A DNA stretch of 64,000 nucleotides, taken from positions 176,398,995-176,462,994 of the forward strand of contig CM019823.1 of NCBI GenBank assembly GCA_009763385.1, in the 5' to 3' direction. The notes beneath the pieces were generated by a model, which was not told the DNA's origin, did not search any database, and was given only the letters and a program-made list of their open reading frames with translations. This stretch comes from Coix lacryma-jobi var. lacryma-jobi (taxonomy: Eukaryota; Streptophyta; Magnoliopsida; Poales; Poaceae). Made by a program: the position numbers and the translations under genes. The first letter of the stretch is position 1. Every line of letters starts with the position of its first letter. Of this stretch, positions 21,482-33,469 are shown in pieces.

Positions 21482-24400
21482 TGTGACACCCCAATTTTAA
21501 GAACAAAATTGGAGCACAATATATGTATGCCAGGATCAATTTTCATACATATATCCACATCATAGTAAATATCAAAACAATACTTTATTAATAATATCGA
21601 ACTTTATTACATAAATGACCCTCGGGTCTGAAAGAAAAGTACAGACTCTCTCGACGTCTAACTCTAATGAAGACTCTGAAGTAGTCGCGGAAGTCTGGAC
21701 TCCATCTCCACAGGAAGGTCGACCGGGGGTAGCGCCATCCTAGTACAGGTCGTCAGGGTCGAAGCCACCGTCCTCTGGATACTCCGGCTCCTCGTGAACG
21801 TAGCCACCAGTGTCTCCGTAATCGCCAGCGTCTGGGTGGGGTAGCAGGGGGGACAAAGAGGAGGGTGAGTACATCGAAATGTACTCCGCAAGTGTAGGAA
21901 ATATATGCTTTATGAAGCTTATAACAAAGGTAGGCTAACTTTGTTTGACTCAAGCGCCTAAAGCGACACATCCTATTAATCCTATTATTCCTATGCACCT
22001 GTTTACTAGGTTATAGACACAGACACTGTAGAAAAGTAACAACACTCGGAGTCGCACCGAGCAAGACCACACTCGGAGTCACACCGAGTAACCAACACTT
22101 GGAGTCACACCAAGCAACCGCACTTGGAGTCGCACCAAGTTCCCACACCTGAAGTCCATCAGGCAACCGCACCTGAAGTCCATCAGATGACCCGAAACAG
22201 TAACCAGAAACCAACTAATCTCGAAGAAGTCCAAGCCGCTCGTGACCGTGAGCACGGCTGATATACCAGTTTTACACTCTGCAGAGGTTGCACATCGTTA
22301 CCCATGAGTCGTGCATTACCCGTCACGCTAAACACTGCCGAGGTGCATAGCGAGTTGCACTGCAAGGCCTTTACAAAGCCCCTCCAAGCCTGTGTTACAC
22401 GTACTCTAAGGTTTCTCCCCTGTCCATAAGTCAGCGACCCCAAGGGACCCCTCTTGAGCCACTATACAAACCCCGTGTAGCATAACTTGGAGAAAACTAA
22501 TTAATTAGCCAGGTCCAGCCCATCCAGATCTCATGGCTGCGCTGTTAAGCCGGGTTACAGGCTTCGAGAACCGGGTCCTAGGGATCCAGGCAGGACATGT
22601 CTAGCACGAGCCCCGAACCAAAAACCAAAACAGCTGCCGAGTCCCACGGCACAAAACCACCAGTACGGTTCCATCCTGCCGGATTTACCTAAACCATGTT
22701 TCTACAAAAGTTACCATGTCCACATTCGTTTCATAAATCATTAATCAAGATTATAAACATTTTAACTCCCATCCCAACCATGACTGCAGGGCTAAGCAAG
22801 ACACCTACCCGAACATCCCAAAACAGGCGACAAGGAAAATAGAGCAAGATCTAGTAAACCATAATATAGGATTCAAATTTGACATTGCATGCATCTACTA
22901 GATCTAAACTACTCTAATACCAAAAGTAAAATAAAGTATAGGTGCAAGGTGTTCAAGGACACTTGCCTTCGGGTTGGGTCGAATCTGCAGGGTCACAGGA
23001 AGGGTCGGAAGCGTCCTCGTACTCCGCACTCTCTGGCCCAATCAACATACATGGCACATACAAAGCAAAATAAGAAACAGTACAATAAACAGTAATAAAA
23101 CGGTAAACTAATAGATCTACTGCGTAGAGAACGAAATTATGAAACTAACGCAAGTTGAATGGGTCGAATCGGAGTTAAAATGAGCAAGTTATGAGCGTTT
23201 GAAGTTGGATGGCATTTCTGTAAATAGATTGAACTCATTTTCGGATTTAAAATAAATCAAAACTGAATTAAACCGGCTGCTGGACCGGGCGTCATTTATC
23301 CGAATACTCAGGGGCTAGAACGAATGTTTCCCAAGACTCAGTGCACAGTGCGGTGGGAGCGCGGGTTGATTCTGAATAAACTCAGGGACCTTTTTGCAAA
23401 ATAGCCGGGACGCGACCGTGTGGTCACCGCGTGGCGCTAAGCTCGCCGCGTGGCGCCTTGCGAGTGGCTGGGTCCACCACGCGGGTTATGGACCGGCTGG
23501 CGTGGCGGGGTGGACCGAGCTCATAGCGCTGGTGCACCCGGCTCATACCCCTTCGGGGTTGATCTAATCTGAGCCACAGATCTAGGATCGGACGACTGAG
23601 GGGAGGGGAGTTGACGCCGGCGCAAAAGAGACGGTGGCGCGAGGGTCATGCACGGCGGCGCCATGATTTCGGCTCGCCGGAGTGCTCGGGGAACGGTCCA
23701 CAAGGCAGTAGAGGCAACGGAAATAAGGGAGATCGAACGAGGGTCTCACCACGCGTCCGATGGAGGGGTCGGCGACGCCTGCTAGAGCCCGTAGATGGTC
23801 GGCGACGGGAAGAAGGCGGCGGGGAAGCTCCGTGTGCTGGTGGTGCGGTACACCCGAGGGGGGGGGGTGAAGAGCTCAGAGGATCGGTGTCGCGGTGGCG
23901 TCGGAAACCTGTGACGCCGACGGTGAGAACTGAGAGGTGAGTAACGGCCGGAGCCTGGGGACCATGAGCTTCGGCTCCTGGCTATGGTGGCGGCGCACTG
24001 GTGACGGGAAGATGGTCCTGGAGAGGGAAAAGTTGGGCTCGGAAGGAGAAGATGGGGATGCAACGCGTGGGAGGAGTCGGCACCCTAAATAGCTAGGGAA
24101 AAGAGGTGGCGGCTGGCTCTGGGATTGATCCGGAGTCGGGGAGGGTGGGCGCGTACGCCATGCCCGCGCGAAGGGCGGAGGGGGTTCGGTGCGGTGAGGA
24201 GGGAGTGCGCGTGTGGGGGACGGCCGGGCCGGTCCGGGACAAGGGTGAAGCGCGCGTGCGGCCTTTGCGCCCTCGAGTGGAACGGGCCGGAGGCGTGCTG
24301 CGGCTCGGGGAGGGAGCGGGGTGCGGCTCGGCGGGATCTGGGCCGGCTGGGTGAGGGCGAGCAGGCCGGGGCTTATGCGGGCCGGCGCGGTGAGGGGAGG

Positions 24401-24814
24401 GAGGGAGCTGCGGGCCGGTTTGGCCAAAAAGAAGAGAAGGGTTTTGCCATTTTCTTTTTCTTTTCTTTTGCAAACCTTTCAAACTTCTTTGAAATCCAAA
24501 ATAAAACAGTTTTGAAATCAAAACAGTTTGAAGAGTTTTGAAAACATTTTCCCTAGGTTTTAAAATTAAAACTTGAGTTTTGATTTTATAAAATCTTTCA
24601 TAAATATTTTATGGTTTTCTAAATAGAATAAATTCGATTCGCCCTATACGAGATTTAGTAAATTCTTTTTCACTCAAGAAAACTATGCAATGGCATGAAT
24701 GCAACATGAAAATGATATATAAAATTTTATTTTCCTCCTCTAATAAACTAGCCAACCTATTTAATTTGTAATTTCTTTTATTAGATTGGGGAAAAATTAA
24801 ATCAGGGTGTTACA
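21482..24814 (-). repeat. 3' LTR of the Tekay-like element (3333 bp)
   Basis: It is the downstream LTR on the - strand, nearly identical to 29849-33160. It carries the hairpin at 21867-21886 and the six-hairpin string at 22045-22186. The GC-rich half (23400-24430) gives long but meaningless frames on both strands. Confidence 0.95.
22045..22186. repeat. String of six short hairpins with compensating stems (3' LTR copy)
   Basis: Stems and loops at about 26 bp steps are: CTCGG-CCGAG (22045), CTCGG-CCGAG (22072), CTTGG-CCAAG (22098), CTTGG-CCAAG (22123), CCTGA-TCAGG (22148) and CTGA-TCAG (22173). Loops are AGTCRCA or AGTCCA. Both arms change together while the loop stays similar. The same string is at 30412-30553 in the other LTR. 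Confidence 0.85.
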
Positions 24815-24832
24815 AACCTACCCCCCTTAGAA
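24815..24832 (-). promoter_or_regulatory. Polypurine tract of the Tekay-like element
   Basis: On the - strand AAGGGGGGTAGGTT lies directly upstream of the 3' LTR start TGTAACACC. It is where plus-strand DNA synthesis would be primed. Confidence 0.8.
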
Positions 24833-24849
24833 GAATCTCGTCCTCGAGA

Positions 24850-27800
24850 TTAGGAAGAGTCGGCGAAGAGATGAGGAAAATCTGCCCGAAGATCATCTTC
24901 TTTCTCCCATGTGGCTTCTTCTTCGGAGTAATGCTTCCATTGCACCTTGCAGATTTTAATCCTCTTGTTGCGAGTACCTCGTTCCATCGTGTCCAGAATC
25001 TTGATCGGCTCAGAGAAAGTCAAATCATCCCGCAGATCAAGCTCCTCAAGTGGCAACTGCTCCTCTGGAACTCTGAGGCATCTCTTCAGCTGGGATACAT
25101 GGAATACATTATGGATACCTGCCAAACGTGCAGGCAACTCCAGCTGATATGCAACTGCGCCTTTCTTGTCAATCACCTTGAAAGGGCCAATGAATCTCGG
25201 AGATAGCTTCCCTTTGACATTAAACCTCCGAAGACCTCTGAAAGGTGACACCTTCAGATAGACATAGTCCCCAATCTGGAACTCCAGCTCTCGTCGTCTG
25301 ACATCTGCATAACTCTTCTGTCTAGACTGAGCTGTCTTCAGGTTGCTTCTGATCTGCCTGACCTGTTCCTCAGCTTCCTCTATAGACTCGGGGCCAAAGA
25401 CTTTCCTTTCTCCAACCTGATTCCAGAACAGAGGAGTTCTGCACTTCCTGCCATACAGTGCCTCGAAAGGTGACATCTTCAGACTGGCCTGATAGCTGTT
25501 GTTATATGAGAACTCTGCATATGGCAGACTCACATCCCAACTCTGGCTGTTCTGGAGTGCACTAGCTCTCAACATGTCCTCCAGAATCTGATTCACCCTC
25601 TCTGTCTGACCATCAGTCTGAGGGTGATAAGCCGAACTGAAACTGAGGCGAGTGTCCATAGACTCATGCAACCGCTTCCAGAATCTGGATGTGAACTGTG
25701 TACCTCTGTCAGATACTATGATCTTAGGTACCCCATGCAAGCAAACAATGCGGGACATGTACAACTCTGCAAGTCTATCTCCCTTATATGTTTCCTTGAC
25801 AGGAATGAAGTGAGCAACCTTGGTCAACCGATCAACTATGACCCAGATAGAGTCATATCCAGACTGTGTCCTGGGCAAACCAGTGATGAAATCCATGCTG
25901 ATCTCTTCCCATTTCCACTCGGGAATCCGCAGAGGCTGTAGCAAACCAGCTGGTCTCTGATGTTGGGCCTTAACCCTCTGACATGTGTCACACAAGGCCA
26001 CATACTCTGCTACTTCCCTCTTCATCCCATACCACCAGTAATACTGCTTCAGATCCTGGTACATCTTGGTACTGCCTGGGTGAAGAGAGTAGGCTGAATC
26101 ATGAGCTTCTCTCAAGATCAACTCCTTGATAGCCTTCACATCTGGAACACAGATCCTGCCTCTGAACCATAAGACACCCTGATCATCCTCTGTAAACCCT
26201 GGGGCTTTGTCCTCCTTGATCGACTGTCTGATCTCCAGAAGATACTCATCAGTGAGCTGTCCTGCCCGGATATCATGCTCAAGTGTCGAATCAACCTCCA
26301 TGGCTACTGCATCAGTGTGGCCGAGAATACCCAAGTTGAGCTTCACAAACTCTTCATGCAACTCGGGCTGCTGCTCCTTGATCTCTAGCACATTACAGTA
26401 AACCTTCCTGCTCAAGGCATCTGCAACAACATTCGCCTTGCCTGGATGATAGTTGATACTCAGATCATAGTCTTTGATCAACTCGAGCCATCTCCGTTGG
26501 CGAAGATTCAGATCTGGCTGGGTGAAAATATACTTCAAGCTCTTATGGTCAGTGTATATCTCTGTCTTCTTGCCCAACAGATAGTGCCTCCAGATCTTCA
26601 GAGCATGAACAACAGCTGCCAACTCTAGATCATGTGTAGGGTAATTCAGCTCATGCTTCCTGAGCTGTCTCGAGGCATAAGCAATCACCCGACCTTCCTG
26701 CATAAGCACACATCCCAGACCCTGTCGCGAAGCATCACAATACACAGTGAAGTTCTTCTGGACATCTGGCATGACAAGAATAGGAGCAGAGGTCAATCTC
26801 GCTTTCAGCTCCTCGAAACCAGTCTGGCATTCAGGGGACCATACAAACTTGGCACCCTTCTCAGTCAATCTCGTCATCGGCTTCACGATCTTGGAGAATC
26901 CCTCAATGAATCTGCGATAATATCCTGCCATACCGAGGAAACTCCGAATCTCAGTAACGCTCTCAGGTACCTTCCAGTCCAATATATCTTGGACCTTGCC
27001 TGGATCCACTGATACACCACCCTCTGAGATGATATGCCCCAAATATGCAACCTTCTTCAACCAGAACTCGCATTTGCTCAACTTTGCATACAACCGATGC
27101 TCTCTGAGCTTCTGCAACACTAATCTCAGATGCTTCTCATGTTCTTCTTCAGTCTTCGAGAATATCAGGATATCATCAAGGAACACCACGACGAACAGAT
27201 CTAAAAACTCCATAAAGACCTTGTTCATCAGATACATGAAGAAAGCTGGGGCATTAGTCAAGCCGAAGGACATCACTGTGTACTCATATAGCCCATATCG
27301 AGTTACGAATGCCGTCTTCGGGATATCAGCCTCACGAATCTTCAGCTGGTTATAACCTGTTTGCAGGTCAATCTTCGAGAACACATGAGCACCCTTCAAC
27401 TGATCAAACAGATCATCAATGCGAGGAATCGGGTACTTGTTCTTAATGGTAGCTTCATTCAATGCGCGGTAATCAACGCACATCCGCAGGCCTCCATCCT
27501 TCTTCGGAACAAAGATCACAGGGGCTCCCCACGGGGATGTACTTGGACGAATATGCCCCTTCTCTAACTGCTCTTGGATCTGCGTCTTCAGCTCGGCTAG
27601 CTTTTCGGCATCCATTCTATATGGTCGCCTGTATATAGGTGCAGTGCCAGGAACTAAATCAATAGAGAACTCAATCTCACGATCAGGTGGCATACCTGGC
27701 ACTTTCTGGAAGACATCAGGGAACTCCTTGACAACTCGGATATCAGGTACCACGACAGCCTCATATGCTCTGGCTTCTTCTATCATCTTTGTCGGTGCTC

Positions 27801-29467
27801 GATACACAATCTCCGTGCCATCTGGATGCTTCACTGTGATGAGCCTCTGAGCGCAATCAATGACTCCCTGGTACTTGCGTAGCCAATCCATTCCCAGAAT
27901 GACATCAATACCTTGGGAATCCAGAACAATAAGAGAGGTGGGAAAGACTACCCCCCTTATGGTTAAGCTCACATTCGGGCACACATGCCTCGATATCAGT
28001 TCTCCTCCAGGAGAGTTCACTAGCAGATGCTTTTTCATCAACACTCTATTCATATTATATTTAGATGCGCAGGGTGCTGATATGAAAGAATGAGATGCTC
28101 CAGAATCAAACAAGATTGTAACTGGGTGAGAGTCAACAAGGAACGTACCAAACACCACATCTGGTGCCGTCTGGGCAGACTCCGCTGACACGTGGTTCAC
28201 ACGACCACGAGTGTAGCTCTGGGGCTGGCCTGCAGGACGTGACTGCGGTGGAGCTGACTGCCTCAATGGACACTTGTTGGCGAAGTGTCCCATCTGGTTA
28301 CACTTGTAACACGGGCCAATCTGACCTGCCCCCTGTGCTGGACGGGGCTGCTGCGGAGCTGGAAGACCCTGGCGAGGTGCCTGAGCCTGGCGAGGCGGCT
28401 GCTGCTGCTGCTGCTGAGGTGGAGCCTGGTACTGTGGAGCTGGGTGCCTGTACTGAGGAGCGGGCTGCCGGGACTGGGGCGGCCGGTACTGCTGCTGCTG
28501 GGGAATCTGCCTGGAAGCTGAGGCAGGTGGAGTGTAGCGGGGACGGGCGGAGCTGCCGGAGGACTGTCCCTGGAACGTCATCTTCCTCTTGCGATCTGCA
28601 TCGAGGTCCTTCCGTTCCTTCTCCACCGCGAAGGCACGGTCAACCAGCTTCTGAAATGAGGAATACTCATTTGAAGCTAGGGCATAGCGGAGTCCTGGGT
28701 TAAGCCCATGCCTGAAGCAGATAACAATTTTATTTTTTTATCAGGCAGCAAAAGGAATGAACAAGGGTGTATGAAGAATTTATTAATATAAAAGAATGAC
28801 AGAAATCTTGCCTGAAACACTCCTGCTTCTTATCGTCCGTGTCCACGTCATCTGGGGCGTAACGGGACAGCTGGCTGAACTGCGTGAGATACTCACGCAC
28901 TGTCATCGCGCCCTGCCGGAGGTCCTGAAACTCTCGGCGCTTCACCCTGATCTCGCCGAAAGGGACGTACTGGTCGCGGAATGCCTTACGGAAATCCTCC
29001 CAAGTGATCGAGTTGGCGTCCGCATGAGCTGCGGTGTAGGCAGTCCACCAGTTCTTCGCCGGGCCCTGAAGCTGGTGCGCGGCGTAGAGGGCCTTATCAA
29101 GGTCCCCGACATGGGCAAGCTGCAACTTGCCTGTAATCGTCTCGAGCCAATCATCTGCATCCATTGGCTCTATGGCGTGGTGGAACACTGGAGGGCGCGT
29201 CGTCATGAAGCTCCTGAGAGTGTCATCCGGTCGGGGTGGCTGTGCAGCTCCTGCACCCTGAGCACCCTGAGCAGCCTGCGCCATCTGCTGCATGTGCTGC
29301 ATCATCTGGGCCATGTTCTGCATCATCTGGTTCTGCACCTGGGCCATCTGGAGCGGGTCGTACGGAGGCGGAGGTGGAGGTGGATGGGGATGAGGCGGCT
29401 GGTTGCCACCTGCCCCGCTCCCGCCAGCGTGACCGGCGTTACCCGCGCTGCTCCTGGTGTCAACCAT
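24850..29467 (-). CDS. Tekay-like gag-pol polyprotein, open except for a 100 bp insertion in gag
   Basis: Start is ATG at 29467. Gag has a proline/glutamine/methionine-rich N-terminus and a retrotransposon gag domain (about 28815-29200). The frame is broken by an insertion at 28712-28811; without it gag runs into pol in one frame of about 1505 codons. After the insertion the order is: zinc knuckle CYKCNQMGHFANKC (about 28270-28311), protease DSGASHSF (about 28100), reverse transcriptase with FLDD (about 27180), RNase H (YCDASRQG, about 26740), and integrase with a zinc region and the D-D35-E core (about 25600-25900). A chromodomain-like end closes it (about 24860-24960). Stop is at 24850. All catalytic residues I can check are present. 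The chromodomain of such elements is thought to guide integration to heterochromatin. Confidence 0.93.
28712..28811 (-). other. 100 bp intron-like insertion in the Tekay gag
   Basis: On the - strand the insertion is bounded by two copies of TTCAGGCA. The sequence reads CAG then GCAAGATTT at the left and CTGCTTCAG then GCATGGG at the right, matching a GC-AG intron. It is AT-rich, with a branch-point-like CTGAT about 30 bases before the acceptor. Taking out exactly these 100 bases joins gag to pol in frame (656 + 85 = 741 bases before the next Met). It may be a small transposon insertion that happens to be spliceable. Confidence 0.75.
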
Positions 29468-29829
29468 CTGTTACATTTTCCAGGAGTAAGAGTGAGATAT
29501 GATAGATAGATATATAGCAACCCTGATTTGGTTAGTTAATTTGATTAGTAAAACATTTTAAACAAATAATGTCGCTGCAACCTGACGGTCGCAACACACC
29601 AACAATCATTACAAAGAACCAAATCAAAACATGTGCACAAGTACATGTCAATCAACGTGCTACGAATTCAAACAATTATGGTGGGCATCCTACTATTGGA
29701 GGACCTACTTTGAAACAAAGTTTGAATTTTAAGCAGAGAAAGGGTCTACAGAAGTGAGAAAAGAGATGGGGCTTTTTAAAAATAGTTTTGTAAACTCGAT
29801 GACTGACTAGGGTAGCGTCCTATGGTCAA

Positions 29830-29848
29830 CACGGCTCCGATACCACTC
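29830..29848 (-). promoter_or_regulatory. Primer-binding site (initiator Met tRNA type)
   Basis: Immediately after the 5' LTR on the - strand is GAGTGGTATCGGAGCCGTG. Its core TGGTATCGGAGCC is one base from the common plant initiator-tRNA site TGGTATCAGAGCC. Confidence 0.85.
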
Positions 29849-32800
29849 TGTGACACCCCAATTTTAAGAACAAAATTGGAGCACAATATATGTATGCCAG
29901 GATCAATTTTCATACATATATCCACATCATAGTAAATATCAAAACAATGCTTTATTAATAATATCGAACTTTATTACATAAATGACCCTCGGGTCTGAAA
30001 GAAAAGTACAGACTCTCTCGACGTCTAACTCTAATGAAGACTCTGAAGTAGTCGCGGAAGTCTGGACTCCATCTCCACAGGAAGGTCGACCGGGGGTAGC
30101 GCCATCCTAGTACAGGTCGTCAGGGTCGAAGCCACCGTCCTCTGGATACTCCGGCTCCTCGTGAACGTAGCCACCAGTGTCTCCGTAATCGCCAGCGTCT
30201 GGGTGGGGTAGCAGGGGGGACAAAGAGGAGGGTGAGTACATCGAAATGTACTCCGCAAGTGTAGGAAATATATGCTTTATGAAGCTTATAACAAAGGTAG
30301 GCTAACTTTGTTTGACTCAAGCGCCTAAAGCGACACATCCTATTAATCCTATTATTCCTATGCACCTGTTTACTAGGTTATAGACACAGACACTGTAGAA
30401 AAGTAACAACACTCGGAGTCGCACCGAGCAAGACCACACTCGGAGTCACACCGAGTAACCAACACTTGGAGTCACACCAAGCAACCGCACTTGGAGTCGC
30501 ACCAAGTTCCCACACCTGAAGTCCATCAGGCAACCGCACCTGAAGTCCATCAGATGACCCGAAACAGTAACCAGAAACCAACTAATCTCGAAGAAGTCCA
30601 AGCCGCTCGTGACCGTGAGCACGGCTGATATACCAGTTTTACACTCTGCAGAGGTTGCACATCGTTACCCATGAGTCGTGCATTACCCGTCACGCTAAAC
30701 ACTGCCGAGGTGCATAGCGAGTTGCACTGCAAGGCCTTTACAAAGCCCCTCCAAGCCTGTGTTACACGTACTCTAAGGTTTCTCCCCTGTCCATAAGTCA
30801 GCGACCCCAAGGGACCCCTCTTGAGCCACTATACAAACCCCGTGTAGCATAACTTGGAGAAAACTAATTAATTAGCCAGGTCCAGCCCATCCAGATCTCA
30901 TGGCTGCGCTGTTAAGCCGGGTTACAGGCTTCGAGAACCGGGTCCTAGGGATCCAGGCAGGACATGTCTAGCACGAGCCCCGAACCAAAAACCAAAACAG
31001 CTGCCGAGTCCCACGGCACAAAACCACCAGTACGGTTCCATCCTGCCGGATTTACCTAAACCATGTTTCTACAAAAGTTACCATGTCCACATTCGTTTCA
31101 TAAATCATTAATCAAGATTATAAACATTTTAACTCCCATCCCAACCATGACTGCAGGGCTAAGCAAGACACCTACCCGAACATCCCAAAACAGGCGACAA
31201 GGAAAATAGAGCAAGATCTAGTAAACCATAATATAGGATTCAAATTTGACATTGCATGCATCTACTAGATCTAAACTACTCTAATACCAAAAGTAAAATA
31301 AAGTATAGGTGCAAGGTGTTCAAGGACACTTGCCTTCGGGTTGGGTCGAATCTGCAGGGTCACAGGAAGGGTCGGAAGCGTCCTCGTACTCCGCACTCTC
31401 TGGCCCAATCAACATACATGGCACATACAAAGCAAAATAAGAAACAGTACAATAAACAGTAATAAAACGGTAAACTAATAGATCTACTGCGTAGAGAACG
31501 AAATTATGAAACTAACGCAAGTTGAATGGGTCGAATCGGAGTTAAAATGAGCAAGTTATGAGCGTTTGAAGTTGGATGGCATTTCTGTAAATAGATTGAA
31601 CTCATTTTCGGATTTAAAATAAATCAAAACTGAATTAAACCGGCTGCTGGACCGGGCGTCATTTATCCGAATACTCAGGGGCTAGAACGAATGTTTCCCA
31701 AGACTCAGTGCACAGTGCGGTGGGAGCGCGGGTTGATTCTGAATAAACTCAGGGACCTTTTTGCAAAATAGCCGGGACGCGACCGTGTGGTCACCGCGTG
31801 GCGCCTTGCGAGTGGCTGGGTCCACCACGCGGGTTATGGACCGGCTGGCGTGGCGGGGTGGACCGAGCTCATAGCGCTGGTGCACCCGGCTCATACCCCT
31901 TCGGGGTTGATCTAATCTGAGCCACAGATCTAGGATCGGACGACTGAGGGGAGGGGAGTTGACGCCGGCGCAAAAGAGACGGTGGCGCGAGGGTCATGCA
32001 CGGCGGCGCCATGATTTCGGCTCGCCGGAGTGCTCGGGGAACGGTCCACAAGGCAGTAGAGGCAACGGAAATAAGGGAGATCGAACGAGGGTCTCACCAC
32101 GCGTCCGATGGAGGGGTCGGCGACGCCTGCTAGAGCCCATAGATGGTCGGCGACGGGAAGAAGGCGGCGGGGAAGCTCCGTGTGCTGGTGGTGCGGTACA
32201 CCCGAGGGGGGGGTGAAGAGCTCAGAGGATCGGTGTCGCGGTGGCGTCGGAAACCTGTGACGCCGACGGTGAGAACTGAGAGGTGAGTAACGGCCGGAGC
32301 CTGGGGACCATGAGCTTCGGCTCCTGGCTATGGTGGCGGCGCACTGGTGACGGGAAGATGGTCCTGGAGAGGGAAAAGTAGGGCTCGGAAGGAGAAGATG
32401 GGGATGCAACGCGTGGGAGGAGTCGGCACCCTAAATAGCTAGGGAAAAGAGGTGGCGGCTGGCTCTGGGATTGATCCGGAGTCGGGGAGGGTGGGCGCGT
32501 ACGCCATGCCCGCGCGAAGGGCGGAGGGGGTTCGGTGCGGTGAGGAGGGAGTGCGCGTGTGGGGGACGGCCGGGCCGGTCCGGGACAAGGGTGAAGCGCG
32601 CGTGCGGCCTTTGCGCCCTCGAGTGGAACGGGCCGGAGGCGTGCTGCGGCTCGGGGAGGGAGCGGGGTGCGGCTCGGCGGGATCTGGGCCGGCTGGGTGA
32701 GGGCGAGCAGGCCGGGGCTTATGCGGGCCGGCGCGGTGAGGGGAGGGAGGGAGCTGCGGGCCGGTTTGGCCAAAAAGAAGAGAAGGGTTTTGCCATTTTC

Positions 32801-33160
32801 TTTTTCTTTTCTTTTGCAAACCTTTCAAACTTCTTTGAAATCCAAAATAAAACAGTTTTGAAATCAAAACAGTTTGAAGAGTTTTGAAAACATTTTCCCT
32901 AGGTTTTAAAATTAAAACTTGAGTTTTGATTTTATAAAATCTTTCATAAATATTTTATGGTTTTCTAAATAGAATAAATTCGATTCGCCCTATACGAGAT
33001 TTAGTAAATTCTTTTTCACTCAAGAAAACTATGCAATGGCATGAATGCAACATGAAAATGATATATAAAATTTTATTTTCCTCCTCTAATAAACTAGCCA
33101 ACCTATTTAATTTCTAATTTCTTTTATTAGATTGGGGAAAAATTAAATCAAGGTGTTACA
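29849..33160 (-). repeat. 5' LTR of the Tekay-like element (3312 bp)
   Basis: It is the upstream LTR on the - strand. Compared with the other copy it lacks a 19 bp repeat near 31803 and two G in a run near 32205. It carries the UUCG-loop hairpin at 30234-30253 and the six-hairpin string at 30412-30553. Confidence 0.95.
30412..30553. repeat. String of six short hairpins (5' LTR copy)
   Basis: This is an identical copy of the array at 22045-22186, in the other Tekay LTR. Confidence 0.85.
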
Positions 33161-33375
33161 GCCGTGGATTCCTCCTCGGCAGCCTCGACGATCGAAGCAG
33201 GCTCCTCTTCCGTCGCCGCTTTTTGCACCGCGGCTTGTTCAGTGCTCGGGATGTCCCCAGCCAAGGCCTCGATCTCGGCGAGCGTAACCCCCGCAGCACT
33301 TGACTCAGGGGCAGCTTCGGAGCCACCTCCTACTTCAACTTCCGTGGGCGGCGAGGGCATCGCATCTTTTCGAGC
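33161..33375 (-). pseudogene. gene23: Antisense Grande gene, exon 2, upstream half
   Basis: Exon 2 begins at 33375 after the acceptor TTGCTTATAG and keeps the phase of exon 1. It encodes an acidic, alanine/glutamate-rich stretch. At 33161-33165 it runs into the target duplication GCCGT of the Tekay-like element, which splits the exon. The rest is at 21377-21476. The two halves (215 and 100 bases, counting one GCCGT) add to 315, an exact multiple of three. Confidence 0.75.
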
Positions 33376-33469
33376 CTATAAGCAAAACAAAGGCAAACCT
33401 CGCCAAGATCAATAATAACCCCTCTGAAACAGTTCAACAAAATCAAAAAATCCAAAAAAGTACGCAAAC

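Larger units (their letters stand above)
21482..33160 (-). mobile_element. Complete Tekay/Del-type Gypsy chromovirus (11.7 kb)
   Basis: LTRs at 21482-24814 and 29849-33160 both run TGTGACACC to GGTGTTACA on the + strand and are flanked by GCCGT (21477-21481 and 33161-33165). Coding, primer site and purine tract all show - strand orientation. The polymerase ends in a chromodomain-like segment, and the LTRs are over 3.3 kb, both typical of the Tekay/Del clade. About five substitutions, a 19 bp deletion and a G-run difference separate the LTRs (roughly 0.15%). At the commonly used grass rate of 1.3e-8 per site per year this is under 100,000 years. Apart from a 100 bp insertion in gag, all coding is open, so the copy may be recently active. 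Confidence 0.95.

Noticed and set aside
23876..24541. Several GC-rich frames on both strands in the Tekay LTRs (also 32222-32887)
   Set aside because: They are duplicated only because the LTR is duplicated; low-complexity proline/arginine translations.
28627..28811. Programmed ribosomal frameshift between gag and pol in the Tekay element
   Set aside because: The break is a 100 bp insertion with direct repeats in the middle of a conserved gag block, not an overlap with a slippery site.
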